From positions 1-64,000 of the forward strand of contig JACRLN010000006.1 of the NCBI GenBank assembly GCA_016215115.1: 64,000 nucleotides of DNA. Direction: 5' to 3'. Both the position numbers and the translations under genes were made by a program. The notes under the pieces are model-generated. The model did not search any database and was not told where the DNA came from. It was given only the letters and a program-made list of their open reading frames with translations. Shown here in pieces: positions 52,391 through 60,611 of the stretch (positions within the stretch are counted from its first letter, which is position 1; each line of letters starts with the position of its first letter). The stretch comes from Nitrospirota bacterium (lineage in GTDB: Bacteria > Nitrospirota > Thermodesulfovibrionia > UBA6902).

Positions 52391-52520
52391 AGCAACCGGA
52401 TAGAGTTCCATAATTATTGAAAAATTGCTGATAGAAAGATGTGCCGCCGTCGTTGAAGATTTTTTTAGCCTGTTTATGTCTTCTTGTTAGTACCATGAAT
52501 CCCCGCACAGGTTTAATACC

Positions 52521-52570
52521 TACAAAATTGAGCCTACAATATTGTTATAAAAGGACATAATTGTAGGCTC
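52521..52570 (+). promoter_or_regulatory. TACA-N4-TGTA-like boxes and long dyad before the Fis-like gene
   Basis: TACAAAATTGAG (52521), TACAATATTGTT (52535) and GACATAATTGTA (52553) all match the boxes before nifH and nifB. In addition GAGCCTACAAT (52530-52540) and ATTGTAGGCTC (52560-52570) form a perfect 11-bp inverted pair with centres 30 bp apart. Confidence 0.6.
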
Positions 52571-52610
52571 GTCTGGTTTGAGAATTCATAAAATACAAGA
52601 GGTTTTGCTC

Positions 52611-52626
52611 TGGCACAGTTTTAGCA
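52611..52626 (+). promoter_or_regulatory. Sigma-54 promoter of the Fis-like gene
   Basis: TGGCACAGTTTTAGCA with GG at 52612-52613, ten bases, GC at 52624-52625. The -24 half TGGCAC is consensus. Likely drives the Fis-like gene and perhaps porin-amtB-glnK. Confidence 0.93.
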
Positions 52627-52651
52627 ATATACAAAAACAGAGGAAGCAACC

Positions 52652-52837
52652 ATGAATTCATTGAAGGAACAAATCAGGGAGATTGAGAAGGAAGAAATAA
52701 TCAGGGCATTAAAAGAATGCGACTGGGTTATGGCAAAAGCTGCAAGACAGCTCGGAATAACAGAGAGGATGATCGCGTACAAGATAAAAAAATACGGGAT
52801 AAGGAGGGAGGCAGAAGGAGTAAGGGGTAAGGGGTAA
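52652..52837 (+). CDS. Stand-alone NifA-like Fis-type HTH protein
   Basis: A 61-residue protein that is only a DNA-binding domain: EIEKEEIIRALKECDWVMAKAARQLGITERMIAYKIKKYGI. The W-V-x-A-K-A-A-R-x-L-G-x-T-x-R-x-I-A-Y-K-I pattern is that of the C-terminus of NifA, not of Fis itself or of typical NtrC. GAGGAAGC lies just before the ATG. The tail EAEGVRGKG is encoded by a GTAAGGG repeat. With no AAA+ domain it cannot activate sigma-54 alone; it may compete with or help NifA at the shared boxes. That role is inference. Confidence 0.8.
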   Translation: MNSLKEQIREIEKEEIIRALKECDWVMAKAARQLGITERMIAYKIKKYGIRREAEGVRGKG

Positions 52838-52896
52838 GGAGTATGCAAAGGACAAGCAGGCTTTAGCGTGCGAAATAAATTAATTGGAGGTGCGTG

Positions 52897-54003
52897 ATGA
52901 AAGTTTTAAAAATAATGATCTTGATAATGGCTTTGACTTTGTCCGGTTTTGTAAGCAGTTTAAAAGCCGAGGAGACCAAAACAGGAAGTATGACCCTTGA
53001 TGAATTCAAAAAAACGCTCGGCATGAGCGTTTATCTGCAGGGCGGTTACACCTATAACTTCAGGAACCCTGATTCGCAGGAAAATGAACTCCGTGTTTTT
53101 GACCATAAGGCAAACAGCTTCACATTAGACCTTGCACAATTGGTGTTTGTTAAAGATGCGCCAATGAATGGGGTCGGCTATAAATTTAAATTATCGGCAG
53201 GTGAAACTGCAAAATGGATACATTCAAGAGGTCTTGGCGCTGCTGATGATTCATTTGATCTTACCGAGGCTTATATTAGTTACCTTGCACCTCTCGGTAA
53301 GGGGTTAAGGTTCGATTTCGGTAAATTTGTCACATATCACGGCGCTGAGGTAATTGAGGCAAAGGATAACCCCAATTACTCACGTTCGTTTCTCTTTAAC
53401 TATGCGATTCCATTTATACATACGGGATTGAAAGTCAGCTACCCGTTCACAGAGACTTTTAATGCCGGTATTCACATAGTTAACGGTTGGGACAATACGG
53501 ATGACAACAACAAGAGCAAGACAATCGGACTGAACGCAGGTTATGCACCAATGGAGCAGCTATCTATTTTACTTAACCTCATGTACGGGCTCGAGAAGGA
53601 TGATAACAATTCAGATAACAGATTCCTCTTTGACTGGGTTGGGATTGTAAAACCGGTAAAGAATTTATCCTTCGTTCTCAATGCAGATTACGCAACAGAG
53701 GAAGAATCAGCCGCTGACGGCGATACCGCAAAGTGGTATGGGTTTGCAGGCATAGTGAAATATGATTTTAATGACCCCTTCAGTCTGTCTCTCAGGGCGG
53801 AATATTTTAATGATAAAGACGGAGTGAGGACAGGGGCGGAGCAGGCATTAAAGGAGATTACCGTAACTCCGGAAATAAGGCTGGCAAACGGTCTTATTAT
53901 AAGGCCTGAATACAGGCATGACTGGTCTGATAAAGAGGTGTTTGATTCAGGTCAGGCAAAGAAGCAGGATACAATTGCGGTTGGCGTGATGTATACCTGG
54001 TAA
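52897..54003 (+). CDS. Outer-membrane porin
   Basis: A 368-residue beta-barrel protein. Signal peptide MKVLKIMILIMALTLSGF to about SLKAEE. The barrel has alternating strands (YLQGGYTYNFRNP, SFTLDLAQLVFVKDAP, LRFDFGKFVTYHGAEVIE) and ends in the BAM signal VGVMYTW (terminal aromatic). It resembles the BBP2/DUF1597-type porins. GGAGG is six bases before ATG 52897. The place between a nif-type regulator and amtB suggests a nitrogen-limitation porin. Confidence 0.82.
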   Translation: MKVLKIMILIMALTLSGFVSSLKAEETKTGSMTLDEFKKTLGMSVYLQGGYTYNFRNPDSQENELRVFDHKANSFTLDLAQLVFVKDAPMNGVGYKFKLSAGETAKWIHSRGLGAADDSFDLTEAYISYLAPLGKGLRFDFGKFVTYHGAEVIEAKDNPNYSRSFLFNYAIPFIHTGLKVSYPFTETFNAGIHIVNGWDNTDDNNKSKTIGLNAGYAPMEQLSILLNLMYGLEKDDNNSDNRFLFDWVGIVKPVKNLSFVLNADYATEEESAADGDTAKWYGFAGIVKYDFNDPFSLSLRAEYFNDKDGVRTGAEQALKEITVTPEIRLANGLIIRPEYRHDWSDKEVFDSGQAKKQDTIAVGVMYTW

Positions 54004-54030
54004 TTTAAAAAAATGAAATCAGGAGGCAAC

Positions 54031-55380
54031 ATGAAAAGGTTATTAAGTATCTTGATGATGATTGGTTTGTTGAGTTTTGCAAACCGTGGCTTTGCAGAGG
54101 ATGCACAGGTTGAGACTTCGGTTCCTGCAGCGGTTGAACAGACTGCGCCTGCTCCAAAAGTAGATACAGGAGACACTGCGTGGGTTTTAATCTCCACCGC
54201 CCTTGTCATGCTGATGACGCCGGGGCTTGCACTTTTTTATGGAGGGATGGTCCGGCGCAAAAATGTATTAGGGACAATAATGCAGAGCTTCATAGCGCTC
54301 GGTGTTATAACGATCATATGGGTGCTTTACGGGTACAGCCTGGCATTCGGCCCTGATGTTGGACACGTTATAGGCAATCTTGACTGGCTCGGGTTAAAAG
54401 GCGTAGGGCTTGATCCGAATCCTGATTATTCAGCCACGATCCCGCATCAGGCATTCATGATATTCCAGATGATGTTTGCAGTAATTACACCGGCGCTGAT
54501 AACCGGCGCATTTGCTGAACGGTTCAAATTCAAGACGTATCTTTTATTCCTTGTGCTCTGGGCGACATTTGTATATTTCCCTCTTGCACACTGGGTATGG
54601 GGAGTAGGGGGCTGGATAAGAAACCTCGGGGCCCTTGATTTTGCCGGCGGTCTTGTAGTGCATATCAGTTCAGGGGTATCGGCTTTGGCTGCTGCAATTG
54701 TTGTCGGGAAAAGAAAGGGATACAGCAAAGAACCGATGATGCCGCACAACATTACCATGACCTTTCTTGGCGCCGCGTTATTGTGGTTTGGCTGGTTCGG
54801 GTTTAACGGAGGAAGCGCAGTTGCATCAGGCGCTCTTGCAACGTCTGCATTTGTTGTTACGCATATTGCTACTGCAGCAGCGGCGTTATCATGGATGATC
54901 GCTGAATGGATGCAGAGAGGAAAACCGACAGCCCTCGGCGCTGTATCAGGAGCAGTTGCAGGACTTGTTGCAATTACGCCTGCCTCGGGTTTCGTTGGCC
55001 CAATGTCTTCTATTATTATCGGGCTTGCAGCCGGGGTAATCTGTTACATGGCAGTTAATCTCAAGTCAAAACTCGGGTACGATGACTCTCTCGATGCTGT
55101 AGGTGTTCACGGCGTCGGCGGCACCTGGGGCGCAATTGCGACCGGTCTCTTTGCATCAAAGGCGATTAATTCAGCAGGCAATGACGGTTTGTTTTTCGGT
55201 AACGCATCACTTCTGTCAAGCCAGCTAATCAGCATCGGCGCTGCATGGATATATTCTTTTGTGATTACGCTGATTATATTAAAAGTCCTTGATGCAACAA
55301 TGGGACTGAGGGTTGACGACCAGAGCGAATTTGTAGGACTGGACCATGCACAGCACGGAGAAAGCGGGTACACATTATAG
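54031..55380 (+). CDS. amtB: Ammonium transporter AmtB, first copy
   Basis: A 449-residue ammonium channel with a cleaved signal peptide (MKRLLSILMMIGLLSFANRG, cut near GFAED). Eleven TM helices follow, with LFYGGMVRRKNVLGTIMQS, the twin His sites (VVHISSGVSALAA and GVHGVGGTWGAIATGLF), and the C-terminal tail GLRVDDQSEFVGLDHAQHGESGY that docks GlnK. AGGAGG precedes ATG 54031. It pairs with the next gene, glnK. Confidence 0.96.
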   Translation: MKRLLSILMMIGLLSFANRGFAEDAQVETSVPAAVEQTAPAPKVDTGDTAWVLISTALVMLMTPGLALFYGGMVRRKNVLGTIMQSFIALGVITIIWVLYGYSLAFGPDVGHVIGNLDWLGLKGVGLDPNPDYSATIPHQAFMIFQMMFAVITPALITGAFAERFKFKTYLLFLVLWATFVYFPLAHWVWGVGGWIRNLGALDFAGGLVVHISSGVSALAAAIVVGKRKGYSKEPMMPHNITMTFLGAALLWFGWFGFNGGSAVASGALATSAFVVTHIATAAAALSWMIAEWMQRGKPTALGAVSGAVAGLVAITPASGFVGPMSSIIIGLAAGVICYMAVNLKSKLGYDDSLDAVGVHGVGGTWGAIATGLFASKAINSAGNDGLFFGNASLLSSQLISIGAAWIYSFVITLIILKVLDATMGLRVDDQSEFVGLDHAQHGESGYTL

Positions 55381-55765
<385 letters not shown>

Positions 55766-55767
55766 AC

Positions 55768-55797
55768 TGTAGGGGCACGGCGCGCCGTGCCCCTACA
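55768..55797. repeat. 30-bp perfect palindrome, TGTAGGGGC family, copy 2
   Basis: The same nine-base arms as at 34408, with a different but still palindromic 12-bp core ACGGCGCGCCGT. Placed two bases after the glnK stop, it may serve as transcription end. Confidence 0.85.
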
Positions 55798-55893
55798 AAA
55801 TTGTAGTTCCTACAGTTTTGTAGGCTATATTTGCATCTCATTGTATTTTCACATGAAATTAGGAGAAAAGCTGTAAGTTCCTACATTTTTGTA
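55794..55893 (+). promoter_or_regulatory. Three perfect TACA-N4-TGTA boxes before the second amtB
   Basis: TACAAAATTGTA (55794-55805, overlapping the palindrome end), TACAGTTTTGTA (55811-55822) and TACATTTTTGTA (55882-55893). The last two are flanked as CCTACA-N4-TGTAGG. The final box lies about 45 bp upstream of the -24 element, as at nifH. Confidence 0.6.
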
Positions 55894-55937
55894 GGAAAGT
55901 AAAGATTTAAATTTCTATTAAATCAATAAGTTAGGGC

Positions 55938-55953
55938 AGGCATAGCTTTTGCG
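55938..55953 (+). promoter_or_regulatory. Sigma-54 promoter of the second amtB
   Basis: AGGCATAGCTTTTGCG with GG at 55939-55940, ten bases, GC at 55951-55952. Transcription should begin near 55964, leaving a leader of about 25 bases. Confidence 0.85.
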
Positions 55954-55987
55954 ATACCCCCTTCAAAATATCTTGAAGGGAGGGAGT

Positions 55988-57277
55988 ATGAAATTGATCT
56001 TTATTCTTATGTTGTCCCTGTTGCTGCCAAATATGAGCTATGCACAGGAAACTAACGCCATAAACAGCGGCGACACTGCCTGGATGCTTATTTCAACGGC
56101 GCTCGTTACGCTTATGACGCCGGGACTCGCATTATTTTACGGCGGAATGGTCAGGAGGAAGAACGTGCTCGGCACAATCATGCACAGTTTCATAATGCTT
56201 TTTATGGTGAGTGTAATCTGGGTAATATGGGGATATACGCTTGCGTTCGGACCGGACAAGGGAGGTATTATCGGCGGGCCGGAGTGGTTTGGATTGAACG
56301 GAGTTGGACAGACTCCGTCACCTTTTGCGCCGACCGTTCCTCATCTGCTGTTCATGATGTTTCAGGGAACTTTCGCAGTGATAACTCCTGCGCTTATTAC
56401 AGGCGCATTTGCCGAAAGGATGAAATTCTCCGCATTAATCATCTTTACCGCCATGTGGGTAACGCTGGTTTATTCTCCGTTATGCCACTGGGTATGGGGC
56501 GGAGGATGGATGGCAAAGACCCTTGGCACTCTTGATTTTGCAGGCGGAATTGTTGTTCATATTAGTTCAGCCGTTGCCGCTTTGGCGGCGATAATAGTGA
56601 TCGGCAAGCGCAGGGGATACGGTAAGGAACCGATGCTGCCGCATGATCTGCCGATGACCATTCTTGGACTGGCGCTCTTATGGTTCGGCTGGTTCGGCTT
56701 TAACGCAGGCAGTGCGTTGACATCAGGCGGGCTTGCATCTGTTGCATTCGTTACGACAAATACTGCCGCAGGCGCTGCAGCAATGAGCTGGATGGTCATT
56801 GAATGGCTGCAGAGAGGGAAACCCACAGCGCTCGGGGCGATGAGCGGAGCAGTTGCCGGTCTTGCCGGGATCACACCCGCTGCCGGTTTTGTCACCCCTT
56901 TATCGTCAATTGTGATTGGAATAATTGCAGGGTTATTATGTTACGTAGGCGTTAATATGAAATCAAAATTCGGTTACGACGATTCCCTTGACGTAATCGG
57001 TATTCACGGTGTCAGCGGCACGTGGGGGACATTGGCAGTCGGACTTTTTGCATCAGCCGCGATAAATCCCGCGGGCAAAGACGGTTTATTCCATGGCAAT
57101 TCCTCCCTGTTTGTAACCCAGGGTATTTCTGTGATAGTATCTTTTGTATTTGTCTTTACCGCAACGCTTATTATCCTCAAACTCGTTGACTGGATAGTAG
57201 GATTGAGGGTAAAGGACGGAGAAGAGTTTCTCGGTCTGGACCAGTCGCTTCACGGAGAGAGCGCTTATACACAATAG
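55988..57277 (+). CDS. amtB: Ammonium transporter AmtB, second copy
   Basis: A 429-residue ammonium channel closely similar to the first copy. Signal peptide MKLIFILMLSLLLPNMSYAQ, then LFYGGMVRRKNVLGTIMHS, VVHISSAVAALAAI, GIHGVSGTWGTLAVGLF and the GlnK-docking tail GLRVKDGEEFLGLDQSLHGESAY. ATG 55988 has GGAGGGAG upstream. It has its own sigma-54 promoter and is followed by its own glnK, so the unit is a duplication with independent control. Confidence 0.96.
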   Translation: MKLIFILMLSLLLPNMSYAQETNAINSGDTAWMLISTALVTLMTPGLALFYGGMVRRKNVLGTIMHSFIMLFMVSVIWVIWGYTLAFGPDKGGIIGGPEWFGLNGVGQTPSPFAPTVPHLLFMMFQGTFAVITPALITGAFAERMKFSALIIFTAMWVTLVYSPLCHWVWGGGWMAKTLGTLDFAGGIVVHISSAVAALAAIIVIGKRRGYGKEPMLPHDLPMTILGLALLWFGWFGFNAGSALTSGGLASVAFVTTNTAAGAAAMSWMVIEWLQRGKPTALGAMSGAVAGLAGITPAAGFVTPLSSIVIGIIAGLLCYVGVNMKSKFGYDDSLDVIGIHGVSGTWGTLAVGLFASAAINPAGKDGLFHGNSSLFVTQGISVIVSFVFVFTATLIILKLVDWIVGLRVKDGEEFLGLDQSLHGESAYTQ

Positions 57278-57308
57278 CTGATGGCTAATAGCTGACAGCT
57301 ATCAGCAA
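57273..57308. repeat. TAGCTGACAGCTATCAGC hairpin between amtB and glnK, copy 2
   Basis: Same 20-base hairpin core as at 55381, again placed directly before the glnK ribosome-binding site; it begins at the amtB stop codon. Confidence 0.7.
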
Positions 57309-57313
57309 ATTAA

Positions 57314-57661
<348 letters not shown>

Positions 57662-57664
57662 CAT

Positions 57665-58354
57665 ATGTCAGTGCTTATCTGTAAAAATATTAAAACAGAG
57701 GGTCCCGGGACGATTGAGGATTATCTGAAGGAGCAGAAGGTCCGGTACACAATAGTTGATCTGTCGGAAGGTGAAGGCATTCCTGTAACGAACAGTTTCA
57801 GCACTCTTGTAATGATGGGCGGACCGATGAGCGTTAATGAAGATGGGATATATCCCTACATAAAAGAGGAAGAAAAACTTGTCAGGGATTTTATTGCGGA
57901 AGGGAAGAAGATTTTAGGTGTATGCCTCGGAGCCCAGATAATGGCAAAGGCTTTGGGCTCGAGGGTCTATGCAGGCCCCCAAAAGGAAATCGGATGGTAT
58001 AATATTGACCTGACGGAAGAAGGGGTGAAAGATCCGCTTATGAAAAACCTCGCATTTCATCCGCAGGTAAGGGACTTCTGGAAGAAGTTTGAAGTCTTTC
58101 ACTGGCACGGTGAAACTTTTGATATACCGGCAGGCGCGGTGAGACTCGCTTCCTCAGCGCTCTATCCGAACCAGGCCTTTAGGTATGGTTATAAGGCATA
58201 TGCATTTCAGTTCCACATAGAGGTGAGAAAGGAGATGATATTGGAATGGTTGAAGGATGAACCGAATTTTCAACAGCTTGAAAGAGAGACAGAAACATTT
58301 TTTCATGAATATAGAGGACGGGCGGAGAATTTCTATAAAGGATTTTTCTCGTAG
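57665..58354 (+). CDS. Class I glutamine amidotransferase-like protein
   Basis: A 229-residue GATase1 protein. Oxyanion strand VMMGGPMSVNED, nucleophile elbow ILGVCLGAQIMAKALG (Cys near residue 88), and the His/Glu pair YAFQFHIEV. It resembles the stand-alone GMP-synthase-like amidotransferases (GuaA N-terminal type), which may act as gamma-glutamyl hydrolases. Three bases from glnK and just upstream of glnA: a role in glutamine or gamma-glutamyl compound turnover is inferred. Confidence 0.85.
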   Translation: MSVLICKNIKTEGPGTIEDYLKEQKVRYTIVDLSEGEGIPVTNSFSTLVMMGGPMSVNEDGIYPYIKEEEKLVRDFIAEGKKILGVCLGAQIMAKALGSRVYAGPQKEIGWYNIDLTEEGVKDPLMKNLAFHPQVRDFWKKFEVFHWHGETFDIPAGAVRLASSALYPNQAFRYGYKAYAFQFHIEVRKEMILEWLKDEPNFQQLERETETFFHEYRGRAENFYKGFFS

Positions 58355-58370
58355 ATATGAATTTATTTTC

Positions 58371-58448
58371 TTGTCATTCCGACTTGTTCGGAATCTTTCT
58401 TTTTCAATTCGTTGTATATAAGGAGATTCCGGACAAGCCGGAATGACA
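58371..58448. repeat. ATTCCG/CGGAAT repeat, short form
   Basis: GTCATTCCGACTTGTTCGGAAT and GATTCCGGACAAGCCGGAAT, related to the repeat at 26770. It ends 36 bases before glnA, so any glnA promoter must lie in or upstream of it. Confidence 0.75.
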
Positions 58449-58484
58449 GAAACAAGACATTAAACAAACCAAAAAGGAGGAAAC

Positions 58485-59897
58485 ATGACACCAAAAGACG
58501 TAATCAAGATGGCGCAGGAGAACAAGGCGGTTATGGCGAATTTCAAGTTCCTTGATTTTCCCGGCATCTGGCAGCATTTTGCAGTGCCGATAGCAGAATT
58601 AAAAGAGGAGATATTTGAGGAAGGACTCGGCTTCGACGGCTCTTCAATCAGAGGATGGCAGGCGATCCATACATCAGACATGCTGATAATCCCGGACCCG
58701 AAGACCGCATTCATGGACCCGTTCATGGAGTATCCGACGATAAGCTTGATCTGCAATGTTGTAGACCCGATTACAAAGGAATTTTACACGAGGGACCCGA
58801 GATACATTGCTCAGAAGGCGGAGGCATATCTGAAATCAACCGGCATAGGCGATACCGCCTACTTCGGTCCTGAGGCGGAGTTCTTTATTTTCGATGACGT
58901 AAGATTTGACCAGAACGCGCAGAGTGGATACTATTTTATAGACTCTGTCGAAGGCATCTGGAATTCGGGACGGGTGGAGAATCCGAACCTCGGATATAAA
59001 CCGAGGCACAAAGAAGGTTACTTCCCCGTACCGCCGACAGACAGCCTTGTAAATATCAGGACGGAGATGGTTCAGGAGATGCTGAAATGCGGCATCTATG
59101 TAGAGAGGGAGCATCATGAGGTTGCAACCGCAGGACAGGCCGAGATCGATATGAGATTTGATTCCCTGGTAAACATGGCTGACAAAAATATGCTTTTCAA
59201 ATACATAATCAAGAATGTTGCAAGACGGCACGGCAAGACCGTAACATTCATGCCAAAGCCTTTGTTCGCCGATAATGGCTCCGGTATGCACTGCCACCAG
59301 AGCATATGGAAAGGCGGTAAACCTCTGTTTGCAGGCAACGGGTATGCAGGATTGAGCGACATGGCGCTTTACTATATCGGCGGCGTGTTGAAACATGCGA
59401 AGGCGCTTGCCGCTATTACCAACCCGACCACCAATTCCTACAAGAGGCTGACGCCCGGATTTGAAGCGCCGGTCAATCTTGCATATTCGGCAAGAAACCG
59501 CTCCGCATCAATAAGAATCCCGACCTATTCTGCAAACCCGAAGGCAAAGAGAGTTGAGGTAAGGTTCCCTGACCCTTCATGCAATACCTATCTGGCATTT
59601 AGTGCGATGATGATGGCAGGTCTTGATGGGATTGAGAACAAGATTCATCCCGGCGAGCCGCTTGACAAGGACATTTATGAACTTGGTCCCGAAGAACTGG
59701 CAAATGTGCCGACAATGCCGGGAACTCTTGAAGACGCACTTAACCATCTGGAAGTGGACAATGAATTCCTGATGAAGGGCAATGTCTTTACAAAGGACGC
59801 CATTGAAAAATGGATAAGCTACAAGAGGACGAATGAGGTTGACGCATTGAGACTAAGACCACATCCGTATGAGTTCTTCCTGTATTATGATATTTAA
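58485..59897 (+). CDS. glnA: Glutamine synthetase type I
   Basis: A 470-residue GSI of the beta type. Conserved stretches are [42 protein letters not shown]-like [30 protein letters not shown] and NRSASIRIP. The adenylylation site is Tyr398 in [10 protein letters not shown], and glnE is nearby, so covalent control is expected. It makes glutamine from glutamate, ammonia and ATP. AAAGGAGG precedes the ATG. Followed by a strong terminator. Confidence 0.97.
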   Translation: MTPKDVIKMAQENKAVMANFKFLDFPGIWQHFAVPIAELKEEIFEEGLGFDGSSIRGWQAIHTSDMLIIPDPKTAFMDPFMEYPTISLICNVVDPITKEFYTRDPRYIAQKAEAYLKSTGIGDTAYFGPEAEFFIFDDVRFDQNAQSGYYFIDSVEGIWNSGRVENPNLGYKPRHKEGYFPVPPTDSLVNIRTEMVQEMLKCGIYVEREHHEVATAGQAEIDMRFDSLVNMADKNMLFKYIIKNVARRHGKTVTFMPKPLFADNGSGMHCHQSIWKGGKPLFAGNGYAGLSDMALYYIGGVLKHAKALAAITNPTTNSYKRLTPGFEAPVNLAYSARNRSASIRIPTYSANPKAKRVEVRFPDPSCNTYLAFSAMMMAGLDGIENKIHPGEPLDKDIYELGPEELANVPTMPGTLEDALNHLEVDNEFLMKGNVFTKDAIEKWISYKRTNEVDALRLRPHPYEFFLYYDI

Positions 59898-59903
59898 AAT
59901 TCA

Positions 59904-59925
59904 ACGGGGGGCTTCGGCCCCCCGT
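59904..59925 (+). terminator. Strong terminator after glnA
   Basis: ACGGGGGGC-TTCG-GCCCCCCGT: nine pairs closed by a UUCG tetraloop, seven bases after the glnA stop. The following T-run is short (TCCTCTAATTT). Confidence 0.85.
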
Positions 59926-60055
59926 TCCTCTAATTTGATAACACTATTTGTTCATTAACTAATAAAATAAGTTGTTAGTTTCAATACACTTTTTCAGTAT
60001 ATTCCCTGTACAGCAAGGCTTACACTATGTACATTCAACACAAGCTATTAACGCA

Positions 60056-60397
<342 letters not shown>

Positions 60398-60459
60398 TTA
60401 TCCTTTCTTGTTATAAAATTGCTAAACCTGTAATTTGTAGCGCCTCGTAAAAATTCAGC

Positions 60460-60566
60460 CGTCATGCCCGAAGCCTGCCCTCGCAGGTTGTAAGCGGGGG
60501 TTTTTAATCGGGCATCCAGTTCTTTTAACTGCCTGGATTCCCGCTTACTGACTGCGGGAATGACTA
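60460..60566. repeat. ATTCCCG/CGGGAAT hairpin-pair repeat
   Basis: GTCATGCCCGAAG...CGGGCATCCAG and CTGGATTCCCGC...GCGGGAATGAC, with an inner GCCTGCCCTCGCAGG piece. It fills the glnB-glnE divergent gap, leaving about 45 bases for the glnE promoter. Confidence 0.8.
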
Positions 60567-60611
60567 ACATGCGGCATTATTTATGATCACTTTAATAATA
60601 TATACTATATT

